Below, in pieces: positions 1-5,530 of a stretch of 5,530 nt of DNA. The stretch comes from Lachnospiraceae bacterium (GTDB taxonomy: Bacteria > Bacillota > Clostridia > Lachnospirales > Lachnospiraceae). The translations under genes were made by a program, and so were the position numbers. The notes beneath the pieces are model-generated. The model ran no database searches. It saw only the letters and a program-made list of their open reading frames with translations, and was not told the DNA's origin. The stretch spans positions 1,664 to 7,193 of the forward strand of contig DOWG01000080.1 of the NCBI GenBank assembly GCA_003519685.1, in the 5' to 3' direction. Positions within the stretch are counted from its first letter, which is position 1. Every line of letters starts with the position of its first letter.

Positions 1-685
1 TCTTGGTTTCTTCATCAAAATAGATCATTACATTCCGGCAAAAAATCACATGAAATTTCTTTTTAAAAGGAAAGGTCTCTTCCATCAGGTTAAACTTTCT
101 AAAGATAACCTCTTTCTTTATTTTATCAACAATTTCCGAGTTTTCATTATCTGATTTTTTAAAATAATTAAGCCTCCAGTTGGGAGGCAGCGAATCCAAT
201 GCTTCCTTCTTATAGATTCCCAGAATCGCCTTACTTAGGGCTTTACTCGATAGATCGGTTGCCAGTATTTTGGTATCCCACCATACTTTCTCTTTGTCAA
301 AATACTCTTCCATGAGCATCGCCAAAGTATAGGGCTCCTCTCCGGAAGAGCATCCCGCACTCCAGATCCGCAGGTCTTTGTCCCTGACCGCCCTTGAAAG
401 ATACGGCAGTACATAATCCCTGAAATAACAGAAGTGATCTGCTTCTCTCATAAAAAATGTATGGTTGGTTGTAATTTTATTGATCAATTCATTCACTGCT
501 TTGCCGGTCTTATCGGAACGGATATATTGATAATAATCCGTAAAGCTTTTAAAACCATTCTCGATCAAAACATTCTGCAGTCTTCCCATTACCAGCATTT
601 CTTTTTCTTTCTTTAAATTAATCCCGTAATTCGCCTTTATGTATGCACTCAGCCGTAGAAATTCTTCCTCTGTTATTTTAATCAC
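1..685 (-). CDS. cheR: Chemotaxis receptor methyltransferase CheR (3' end outside the window)
   Basis: CheR transfers methyl groups from S-adenosylmethionine (SAM) to glutamates on MCPs in the cytoplasm, the adaptation step opposed by CheB. The 228 visible codons are open throughout. Residues 1-75 form the helical N-terminal domain, which ends in the conserved motif TTNHTFFMRE (72-81). The Rossmann SAM-binding domain follows: motif I IWSAGCSSGEEPYTLA (107-122), LATDLS with acidic D144, FNL (198-200), and the signature FHVIFCRNVMIYFD (211-224). CheR proteins are usually about 260-290 residues, so roughly the last 30-60 are missing. The GTG at 685 is chosen because AAAGGGG sits 8 nt upstream, an in-frame TAA lies only 18 codons upstream, and the first internal ATG (codon 30) would cut into the N-terminal domain. 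No frameshift is seen. The gene is last of the four visible and 122 nt after the MCP. cheB is a common next gene but is not seen here. Confidence 0.96.
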   Translation of the reverse strand, partial: MIKITEEEFLRLSAYIKANYGINLKKEKEMLVMGRLQNVLIENGFKSFTDYYQYIRSDKTGKAVNELINKITTNHTFFMREADHFCYFRDYVLPYLSRAVRDKDLRIWSAGCSSGEEPYTLAMLMEEYFDKEKVWWDTKILATDLSSKALSKAILGIYKKEALDSLPPNWRLNYFKKSDNENSEIVDKIKKEVIFRKFNLMEETFPFKKKFHVIFCRNVMIYFDEETK

Positions 686-693
686 AAAATGTT

Positions 694-700
694 CCCCTTT
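694..700 (-). promoter_or_regulatory. Ribosome binding site for cheR (supports the GTG start)
   Basis: The minus strand reads AAAGGGG followed by 8 nt and then GTG at 685. The spacing is ideal and no ATG or TTG is available in frame nearby, so this site decides the GTG start. It lies directly after the 3' arm of a long-range stem (705-715) and a run of four T. Confidence 0.75.
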
Positions 701-704
701 AAAA

Positions 705-773
705 CTGCAGCTGCCCTCTTAACGCATAATCAAATTCTCAAATCATATGCAGAATAAGGACAGGCAGCCGCAA
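705..773 (-). other. Long-range stem-loop just upstream of the cheR ribosome binding site
   Basis: On the minus strand TTGCGGCTGCC (773-763) can pair with GGCAGCTGCAG (715-705): 11 consecutive pairs including two G-U, with a 47-nt loop. A nested stem GCATA/TATGC (750-746 with 728-724) fits inside the loop. The 3' arm is followed by TTTT (704-701) and then immediately by the cheR Shine-Dalgarno sequence. It could be an attenuator, a translation-modulating leader or an mRNA processing site. The long loop and short T-run make it a poor classical terminator. The 3' arm also contains the self-palindrome GCAGCTGC (707-714), so other folds are possible. The pairing is seen directly; any function is inferred. 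Confidence 0.4.
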
Positions 774-807
774 GACAAACTTAATAAAAATCCAGTATGT
801 ATGAAAA

Positions 808-2643
808 TTAATACTTTCCGAATTCGCTATCGCTTAATACGATTTGCGGAACGGAGCTTTCTCTTTTTTCCTCTATGAGGCTGCCCTGTCCGTTCCTTTT
901 CTTGTCTGCCATGTTCTCTAGCATGGATCGCACCTCTGGGCTGACCTCTTCCATTCGATGCTTCGTATTCGTTTCATTCTTAAGCTTGAATTTGCTTACC
1001 ATTGATTTTAGAAGCTCTGCCTGGCTGGACAGCTCCTCACTGGCAGCGGCACCTTCCTCCGAGGTGGCAGAGTTGGTCTGCACCACATCAGATACCTGTA
1101 TAATACCCTGATGGATTTGATTGATGCCAATTGCCTGCTCATTCGACGCAACTGCAATATCATTGACAAGATTTGCAACTTTTTCTATCTGATCAACAAT
1201 TTTATTCAGCGAATCGGCGGTATCCTTGGCAATCTTCGTACCATCTTCTACTTTTGCAATTGAGTTTTCAATCATTTCCGTTGTTTCTTTTGCCGCATTT
1301 GCCGAACGTGCTGCCAGTGTCCGGACTTCCTCCGCTACAACAGCAAAGCCTTTCCCATACTGCCCCGCCCTTGCTGCTTCAACCGCGGCATTAAGAGCAA
1401 GAATATTTGTCTGAAAAGCGATATCATCGATCACTTTAATAATTTTATTGATATTGTTCGAGGAAACATTGATTTCATCCATTGCCTGAAGCATTCCCTT
1501 CATTTGGGTATTTCCCTGTGAGGCATTTGATTTCGCTGTTTCCGCCAGTTCATTCGCTTTATTTGCGTTATCTGCATTCAGTTTTGTCTGGGATGAAATC
1601 TCTTCCAAGGAGGCCGTCAGCTGTTCTACAGAACTTGCCTGTTCGGTAGCTCCTTGTGAAAGAACGATGCTGGAATCCGATACCTGCTTTGCACCTACGG
1701 CGACTTGTTCGGCAGAGGATGCGATATTCCAAAAAGCAGTATTATTCTGCTCGACCATGTCATAGAGGGCTTTGCCAAGAACATCACTTTCCGAACGAAC
1801 CCTAACCTTTACTGTAAAGTCACGGTTAGCAATACTTTCCGCAACCAATGCCTGATCACGGACATTCTGAATCATTTCCTGCAGGGACTCAGCAAGACGA
1901 CCGACCTCGTCCTTTGTTTTTATTTCAATATTGACACCGATATCACCCAAAGCAAGTTTATCTGCGGCTGACACCAGCTTATAAATCGGCTTCGTTATGG
2001 ATTTTGTAATAAATATTCCAAACACAATCGCAAGAAATACGCCGATGATTACCAGTATCGTCATTGCAAATGATGATCTGATGGCGATATCATTGTTGCT
2101 GCTATCCTGCATTTTGCCGCCTTCAATTTTACGTGCAAGCAACTCATCAATCGTATTCTGCACAGTTTCGCCAGATGTTTTGAAATTTTTATTATAAAGA
2201 GCTTCGGTTGCCTGTGAATTCAGGCCGGATAATGCAAGCTCCTGTACGTTTTCCCTGCGCGGGATATAATCCTCCAGAGCCGTTTTAAAGGAACGGAATA
2301 ATTCGCGATTACTCTCTTCGAGAATCTTTTCCTCAAAACTATTCGCCAATTCTTCAATCATTGCGTCGTTCGCTTCGATCAAATCCGAATTCTTTTGCTT
2401 CTCTGCCGAATCAGTTATCAGGACCATATCCCGGAGCATAGCACGTTCTCCCTGGAATAGCGATGAAATCTGTGCCATATCGGACATCGGCACGGCTACA
2501 TTTTCATACAATTTCGCTGAGTTATTGTTTATTTTATTCATGTTACTGATTCCGTAGATGCCGATCATACTCGCAATAACCGCTATCCCGGCAAAGCCTA
2601 TCATTAATTTCCTGCCAATCTTTAAGTTATAGAACCACTTCAT
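808..2643 (-). CDS. Methyl-accepting chemotaxis protein, 4HB sensor, tandem HAMP
   Basis: This 611-residue transmembrane receptor should pass ligand signals to CheA/CheW. Visible order: a short cytoplasmic N-terminus; TM1 (about 11-33); an extracytoplasmic region (34-190) whose length and largely helical, charged composition fit a four-helix-bundle MCP sensor (4HB_MCP type); TM2 (about 191-212); a HAMP domain (213-262, with GD at 233-234 and DEVG at 245-248); a second HAMP-like segment (about 263-300, NRDFTV then SDVLG); and a cytoplasmic coiled-coil hairpin with the tip IAFQTNILALNAAVEAARAG (408-427). Likely methylation pairs are E334/Q335, E340/Q341, E347/E348, E529/E530 and E536/E537. The C-terminus ends DSEFGKY. 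ATG at 2643 is preferred over GTG at 2649, because AAGGGAG (2653-2659) lies 9 nt before the ATG but only 3 nt before the GTG. It starts 24 nt after the cheW stop, so the two are surely co-transcribed. The ligand cannot be inferred. Confidence 0.96.
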   Translation of the reverse strand: MKWFYNLKIGRKLMIGFAGIAVIASMIGIYGISNMNKINNNSAKLYENVAVPMSDMAQISSLFQGERAMLRDMVLITDSAEKQKNSDLIEANDAMIEELANSFEEKILEESNRELFRSFKTALEDYIPRRENVQELALSGLNSQATEALYNKNFKTSGETVQNTIDELLARKIEGGKMQDSSNNDIAIRSSFAMTILVIIGVFLAIVFGIFITKSITKPIYKLVSAADKLALGDIGVNIEIKTKDEVGRLAESLQEMIQNVRDQALVAESIANRDFTVKVRVRSESDVLGKALYDMVEQNNTAFWNIASSAEQVAVGAKQVSDSSIVLSQGATEQASSVEQLTASLEEISSQTKLNADNANKANELAETAKSNASQGNTQMKGMLQAMDEINVSSNNINKIIKVIDDIAFQTNILALNAAVEAARAGQYGKGFAVVAEEVRTLAARSANAAKETTEMIENSIAKVEDGTKIAKDTADSLNKIVDQIEKVANLVNDIAVASNEQAIGINQIHQGIIQVSDVVQTNSATSEEGAAASEELSSQAELLKSMVSKFKLKNETNTKHRMEEVSPEVRSMLENMADKKRNGQGSLIEEKRESSVPQIVLSDSEFGKY

Positions 2644-2652
2644 TGTCACTTT

Positions 2653-2659
2653 CTCCCTT
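2653..2659 (-). promoter_or_regulatory. Ribosome binding site for the MCP gene (selects ATG 2643 over GTG 2649)
   Basis: AAGGGAG on the minus strand is spaced 9 nt from ATG at 2643 and 3 nt from the in-frame GTG at 2649. The longer reading would add only Met-Thr. The normal spacing favours the ATG. The site sits in the spacer between the cheW stop and the MCP start. Confidence 0.75.
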
Positions 2660-2667
2660 GCTATAAA

Positions 2668-3162
2668 TTATAGTACCTCGTTCAAATTCTCATAATCATC
2701 TTCTGTAAGCAATCTCTCGCAGTTCAGCAAAAGTTTCACATCTTCTCCGGTTTTACCGATTTTTTTAATATACCGGTTATGAAACCCTTTGTTCATCTGC
2801 GGCGGATCTATGATATCCTGCTCCGGTATCGTAAGTACCTCCGATACGCTGTCTACAATTAAACCGATGGACAGCTCCTGGATGTCCACCACGATAACGC
2901 AGGTTCGGTCATTGTATTCCTTCGCCTCCATCTTAAATCGCAGTCTTACATCCATAACCGGTATAATTTTCCCTCTTAGATTAATGATTCCCTTTATATA
3001 GTCCGGGAGCTCCGGCACCTCCGTAATCGTCTGCATACCAATAATTTCAGTAACGTATTGTATTTCAATGCCGTAATTTTCATTTCCCACGGAGAAGGTC
3101 AGATATCTTCCCTTCTGTGTATCTTCCTCCATTTCCATTGCCCTTTCCGTTAATTCAGCCAT
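2668..3162 (-). CDS. cheW: Chemotaxis coupling protein CheW
   Basis: CheW is a cytoplasmic SH3-like adaptor that links MCP hairpin tips to the P5 domain of CheA in receptor arrays. The 164-residue product matches the usual family length (about 150-170). A short acidic N-terminal extension (1-18) precedes the domain, which starts at YLTFSVGNENYGIEI (20-34). The receptor/kinase-interface motif YIKGIINLRGKIIPVMD (55-71) includes the conserved Arg63 of NLRG. Further conserved segments are IGLIVDSVSEVL (99-110) and LLLNCERLL near the C-terminus. The ATG at 3162 is supported by AGGAAAGGAG ending 8 nt upstream. Two earlier ATGs (ATGATG at 3170-3165) are out of frame. The gene follows cheA after a 160-nt gap and precedes the MCP by 18 nt, the classic kinase-coupler-receptor arrangement. 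Nothing is truncated or missing. Confidence 0.97.
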   Translation of the reverse strand: MAELTERAMEMEEDTQKGRYLTFSVGNENYGIEIQYVTEIIGMQTITEVPELPDYIKGIINLRGKIIPVMDVRLRFKMEAKEYNDRTCVIVVDIQELSIGLIVDSVSEVLTIPEQDIIDPPQMNKGFHNRYIKKIGKTGEDVKLLLNCERLLTEDDYENLNEVL

Positions 3163-3199
3163 GTCATCATCTCCTTTCCTCTTATGTATTTATGTAGAT

Positions 3200-3288
3200 A
3201 ATTGCGAACCCCTGCAATTGCAGCTATTCTGCAAATGACAAACGCATAGAATTTCGCAACTGCCTAAAATCATTTACTTATCGCAATT
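3200..3288 (-). repeat. Inverted-repeat cluster with two competing stems in the cheA-cheW gap
   Basis: On the minus strand the downstream arm TTCGCAATT (3208-3200) can pair with AGTTGCGAA (3261-3253; 9 pairs, one G-U). Alternatively, its part TCGCAATT (3207-3200) can pair perfectly with AATTGCGA (3288-3281; 8 pairs). These two pairings exclude each other. Inside the loop, TTGCAG-AATAG-CTGCAA (3234-3218) is a perfect 6-bp hairpin with a 5-nt loop, and it overlaps the 12-bp palindrome CTGCAATTGCAG (3212-3223). The downstream arm lies about 20 nt upstream of the cheW ribosome binding site, so it would not mask it directly. It could act in transcript processing, stability or regulator binding. 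The repeats are seen directly; function is inferred. Confidence 0.45.
3251..3276 (-). promoter_or_regulatory. Weak SigD/sigma-28-like promoter motif upstream of cheW
   Basis: The minus strand has TAAA (3276-3273), 15 nt, then GCGAAAT (3257-3251). The motility sigma factor consensus is TAAA-N15-GCCGATAT. The -35 box is exact. The -10 agrees at about five positions of seven when aligned to CCGATAT. In an AT-rich gap this can occur by chance, and the -10 also serves as an arm of the inverted repeat. If real it would give cheW, the MCP and cheR a motility-coupled internal promoter. Confidence 0.2.
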
Positions 3289-3322
3289 CGTGTTTACTGC
3301 ACAAGGTACAGCCTGTAAAGCT

Positions 3323-5335
3323 TTAGATCATATCAATTAAACCGGCAATATCTAAAATCAAACTAATTCTTCCGTCCCCCAAAAGTGTACATCCCGTGAT
3401 TCCATTGATTTTCTTATATCTCCGGATATATTCGGGCAGCGCTTTGACTACTACCTGCTGCTGTCCCAAAAGCTCATCCGCAAAGATACAGATCGTTTTT
3501 TCATCCTGCTCCGCCATGACGATAATACCGTCCGAAAATTTTTTAATCAGGGTATCCACCCCATAAAATTCATGCAGCCTTAAAATCGGATAGCAGGATC
3601 CCCTTACCATAATCATTTCATTTCCATCCGGATCCAGAATAATATTCTCCCTCCTTGGCCGGAAGGATTCTTTGATCGCGGTCGTCGGTATGGTATAACA
3701 GGAGGATCCGACTTTTATGTTCATTCCGTCGATAATTGCTAACGTCAATGGTATCTTTAAAGAAATCGCCGTTCCCTTATCCGGAACGCTCTCGATGGAT
3801 AACGCACCGCCAATGGCTTCAATATTCTTTGCTACCACATCCATTCCCACACCGCGGCCGGAGTATTCCGTTACACTGTCTTTCGTTGAAAATCCGGGAA
3901 GCAAAATCAAATTGAATATTTCGTTATCGGACAGATCCGCTTCACTCTTTGGAAGCAGATGATTCTCTCTTGCTTTTTTAAGAATACTTTCCTTATTTAG
4001 TCCTTTTCCATCATCCTTAATAACGATCAGAACATCATTGCCATTGTTCTTCGCCTTTAATGTCACGGTTCCTGTTCTCGGCTTTCCTTTTTTCTGCCGG
4101 GCTTCCGGTGTTTCAATTCCATGATCAAGCGCATTTCTGACCAGATGCATCAACGGGTCCGAGATATGCTCGATAATGTTTTTATCCACTTCCGTTTCTT
4201 CCCCTTCGATCTCCAGCTGTACCTCTTTATGAAGATTTTTGCACATATCTCTTACGATGCGGTTCATTTTGTGAAAGGTCGCGGAGAGAGGCACCATCCG
4301 AACCGCCATAACCGTATCCTGTATTTCACTTGTGATTTTATTGAGCTGTCTTGCAGCCTTCTTAAAATTGTTCAGCTCCAACCCATGCAAATCCGGATTC
4401 TGTATAACCATCGCCTCGGCAATTACCATTTCACCGACTAAGTCCATTAATTTATCTAGCTTTTCCACACTGACACTAATGATACTTTGAACCGTAGATG
4501 CCAAATGCTTCTCCCGATCAAGCGGCTTCTTATCCGCTGTCCCCGTTTCATTGTTCTCTAAAATATTGCGGCTCGTTGTATACAGTGCCTCTGGGTTTCC
4601 TGCGGACAGCTGAGGTACTATCGCATCCTCCTCAATTTGCTCAAGTTCTAAGTTCTTTAGAAAAATGGTTTGCATGAAAAAATCCTGTACTTCCTCAAAG
4701 GTATAGTTTGCTTTCAGGTATATCGTAAATCCTTCTTTTCGAATCACTTCAATACTTTCTTCACTCTCCAGAATATCCGCTGGGAAATAAGTATACCAAT
4801 CGGCTACCTCCCGCAATTTATGAATAATCGTGTAGGCTCTTACATTTTCCATCTCACAGCCTTCTTCAAAAAAGATGACCGCCTTATAGGCAGATGGACG
4901 GGAAGCAGAAGCCACATTCGTATTTTCCTTTTTTAAATTCATGATGTAATCCTTCACGGTATGAATCAGCTTTGAGGCATCCCCATCCGCAGCGTCATGG
5001 TTCTTGATTTTTATCAATTCCACCTTAATAAAATCCACACTTTCCAACACTAAATCCGATAAAGAACTGCAATCAAATCGCTGCGGCTTTTCTTCGCGAA
5101 TGTAAAAGAACAAATCCTCCACGGTATGAGCCAGCTCCGATATCTCGTTGAATGTCATCATTGCGGCAGAACCCTTTATCGTATGCATAATGCGAAAGAT
5201 CTCATTAATTGCGGCTCCGGTGTAACAGTTATCCTTGTCGCTCGATAAGATTGCCTGCTCCAGCTGCTCAATCAACTGAGAGGATTCAAACAGAAACATA
5301 TCAAGCATTGTGTCATTTGTATTTTGATGTGACAT
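3323..5335 (-). CDS. cheA: Chemotaxis histidine kinase CheA
   Basis: CheA autophosphorylates in receptor arrays and passes phosphate to CheY/CheB-type regulators. The 670-residue product has all five domains. P1 (about 5-135) contains MHTIKGSA with phosphoacceptor His51 and the supporting residues Lys54, His70 and Glu73. P2 (about 150-236) is a regulator-docking domain, followed by a loose linker (237-283). P3 is the dimerisation helices (284-366) with VRMVPLSATFHKM. P4 is the ATPase: N box HLVRNALDHGIE (397-408, Asn401), G1 DDGKG (441-445), F box PGFST (480-484), G2 GRGVGMD (493-499), G3 GTAISLKIPLT (521-531). P5 (535-670) is CheW-like, with LLGQQQVVVKAL and GCTLLGDGRISLILD. The ATG at 5335 has AGGAG 9 nt upstream and leaves P1 complete. 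Every catalytic motif is intact. It is first in the visible operon. The presence of P2 implies a partner regulator encoded elsewhere. Confidence 0.98.
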   Translation of the reverse strand: MSHQNTNDTMLDMFLFESSQLIEQLEQAILSSDKDNCYTGAAINEIFRIMHTIKGSAAMMTFNEISELAHTVEDLFFYIREEKPQRFDCSSLSDLVLESVDFIKVELIKIKNHDAADGDASKLIHTVKDYIMNLKKENTNVASASRPSAYKAVIFFEEGCEMENVRAYTIIHKLREVADWYTYFPADILESEESIEVIRKEGFTIYLKANYTFEEVQDFFMQTIFLKNLELEQIEEDAIVPQLSAGNPEALYTTSRNILENNETGTADKKPLDREKHLASTVQSIISVSVEKLDKLMDLVGEMVIAEAMVIQNPDLHGLELNNFKKAARQLNKITSEIQDTVMAVRMVPLSATFHKMNRIVRDMCKNLHKEVQLEIEGEETEVDKNIIEHISDPLMHLVRNALDHGIETPEARQKKGKPRTGTVTLKAKNNGNDVLIVIKDDGKGLNKESILKKARENHLLPKSEADLSDNEIFNLILLPGFSTKDSVTEYSGRGVGMDVVAKNIEAIGGALSIESVPDKGTAISLKIPLTLAIIDGMNIKVGSSCYTIPTTAIKESFRPRRENIILDPDGNEMIMVRGSCYPILRLHEFYGVDTLIKKFSDGIIVMAEQDEKTICIFADELLGQQQVVVKALPEYIRRYKKINGITGCTLLGDGRISLILDIAGLIDMI

Positions 5336-5530
5336 TTTATCAATCTCCTGGCATATTATTTATGTATCAATTCTTACATATCCTATCTATTATCTATGAA
5401 TAAAGTGTGAAGACAAAGCGTCTTTCCACCATGAATAATCCGCGATTTTTATATCTGTGATTTCTTACAGGCTGTCCAAGTCGTGGTATATTATCCCAGT
5501 TTCTTAATGTAACAATATACTTAAAATGTT
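5336..5530. other. Noncoding region upstream of cheA
   Basis: At least 195 nt without a supportable gene. It contains the cheA ribosome binding site (AGGAG, 5345-5349), the candidate promoter (5389-5416) with its dyad, and TTACAGGCTGT (5465-5475), whose inverse also occurs just past the cheA stop. No recognised riboswitch was seen. The neighbouring upstream gene is outside the window, so it is unknown whether cheA is the first gene of the operon. Confidence 0.5.
5389..5416 (-). promoter_or_regulatory. Candidate vegetative promoter for cheA
   Basis: The minus strand carries TTGTCT (5416-5411), 16 nt, then GATAAT (5394-5389). This matches TTGACA at 4/6 and TATAAT at 5/6. Transcription would start near 5382, giving a leader of about 45-50 nt before the cheA ATG. 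No extended -10 TG is present. A perfect dyad AAGAC-AAAGC-GTCTT (5410-5424) covers the -35 and could be an operator. The upstream AT-rich sequence offers other weaker pairs, so the assignment is tentative. Confidence 0.35.

Larger units (their letters stand above)
686..807. other. 122-nt MCP-cheR intergenic region
   Basis: This stretch holds no supportable gene. It contains the stem described at 705-773 and the cheR ribosome binding site. No strong terminator follows the MCP stop at 808, and no convincing -35/-10 pair for an independent cheR promoter was seen. Read-through from the MCP is therefore the simplest model, possibly modulated by the stem. Confidence 0.6.
3163..3322. other. 160-nt cheA-cheW intergenic region
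   Basis: No gene is supportable here. Such a long gap between cheA and cheW is unusual when the next junction is only 18 nt. It contains the cheW ribosome binding site (3171-3180), a set of inverted repeats (3200-3288), a weak SigD-like motif (3251-3276), and an imperfect dyad just after the cheA stop (TACAG-G-CTGTA on the minus strand, 3307-3317). There is no GC-rich stem followed by a T-run on the minus strand, so a classical terminator after cheA is not supported. Confidence 0.6.

Noticed and set aside
434..616. Plus-strand 60-codon reading frame
   Set aside because: It lies wholly inside cheR on the opposite strand, its cysteine- and phenylalanine-rich translation resembles no family, and cheR motifs explain the DNA.
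705..773. Classical Rho-independent terminator between the MCP and cheR
   Set aside because: The stem is real on paper, but a 47-nt loop and only four T before the cheR ribosome binding site are poor for an intrinsic terminator. It is kept as an unassigned stem-loop instead.
686..807. Cyclic di-GMP (GEMM) riboswitch upstream of cheR
   Set aside because: Such switches occur near motility genes, but the conserved GEMM core elements are not visible in this gap.
875..2197. Several plus-strand reading frames of 62-88 codons opposite the MCP
   Set aside because: They are antisense shadows of the helical, low-complexity MCP coding sequence, with no family resemblance.
3163..3322. Hidden small gene such as cheY or cheD remnant between cheA and cheW
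   Set aside because: No frame on either strand shows an open stretch with a ribosome binding site or recognisable residues. The stretch is rich in repeats and stops.
4121..4441. Plus-strand 106-codon reading frame opposite cheA
   Set aside because: It is antisense to the P3/P4 coding region, which carries intact catalytic motifs. The translation has no recognisable domain.
5209..5403. Plus-strand 64-codon frame spanning the cheA start and upstream region
   Set aside because: Most of it is antisense to the cheA P1 coding sequence, and its translation resembles no known family.
5486..5520. GTATATT / AATATAC inverted repeat in the cheA upstream region
   Set aside because: A 7-bp AT-only repeat with about 21 nt between the arms is expected by chance in AT-rich intergenic DNA.

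Overview
The window is a chemosensory signalling operon. All four recognisable genes lie on the minus strand, so transcription runs from high to low coordinates: cheA (histidine kinase), cheW (coupling protein), a membrane methyl-accepting chemotaxis protein (MCP), and cheR (receptor methyltransferase, cut off by the left window edge just before its C-terminus). The low-to-moderate GC content, strong purine-rich Shine-Dalgarno sequences, one GTG start, and the style of the CheA P1 domain and the receptor suggest a Firmicute, most likely a clostridial or Lachnospiraceae-type anaerobe. This is an impression from sequence style, not a taxonomic assignment.

Layout along transcription. 5530-5336 is noncoding and holds a plausible vegetative promoter for cheA with a small dyad over its -35 box. 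5335-3323 is cheA (670 codons, complete P1-P2-P3-P4-P5). 3322-3163 is a 160-nt gap, unusually long inside a che operon, with several inverted repeats, two mutually exclusive possible stems and a weak SigD/sigma-28-like motif. 3162-2668 is cheW. After an 18-nt spacer comes the MCP (best start ATG at 2643, ending at 808). 807-686 is a 122-nt gap containing an 11-bp stem whose 3' arm ends 4 nt before the cheR ribosome binding site. 685-1 is cheR.

How they work together, from known family roles: the MCP senses a signal through its extracytoplasmic four-helix bundle and forms arrays with CheW and CheA. CheA autophosphorylates on His51 and passes the phosphate to a response regulator encoded outside the window. 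CheR methylates receptor glutamates for adaptation; its usual antagonist CheB is not in view and may lie downstream of the left edge. No CheY, CheC, CheD, CheV or flagellar gene is visible, so the output (swimming, twitching or something else) cannot be decided here.

I found no novel protein system. The protein-coding content is conventional. The less explained parts are the two structured intergenic gaps, the short hairpin class of the receptor, and its distinctive C-terminal tail. No tRNA, rRNA, CRISPR array, insertion sequence or plus-strand gene was seen.
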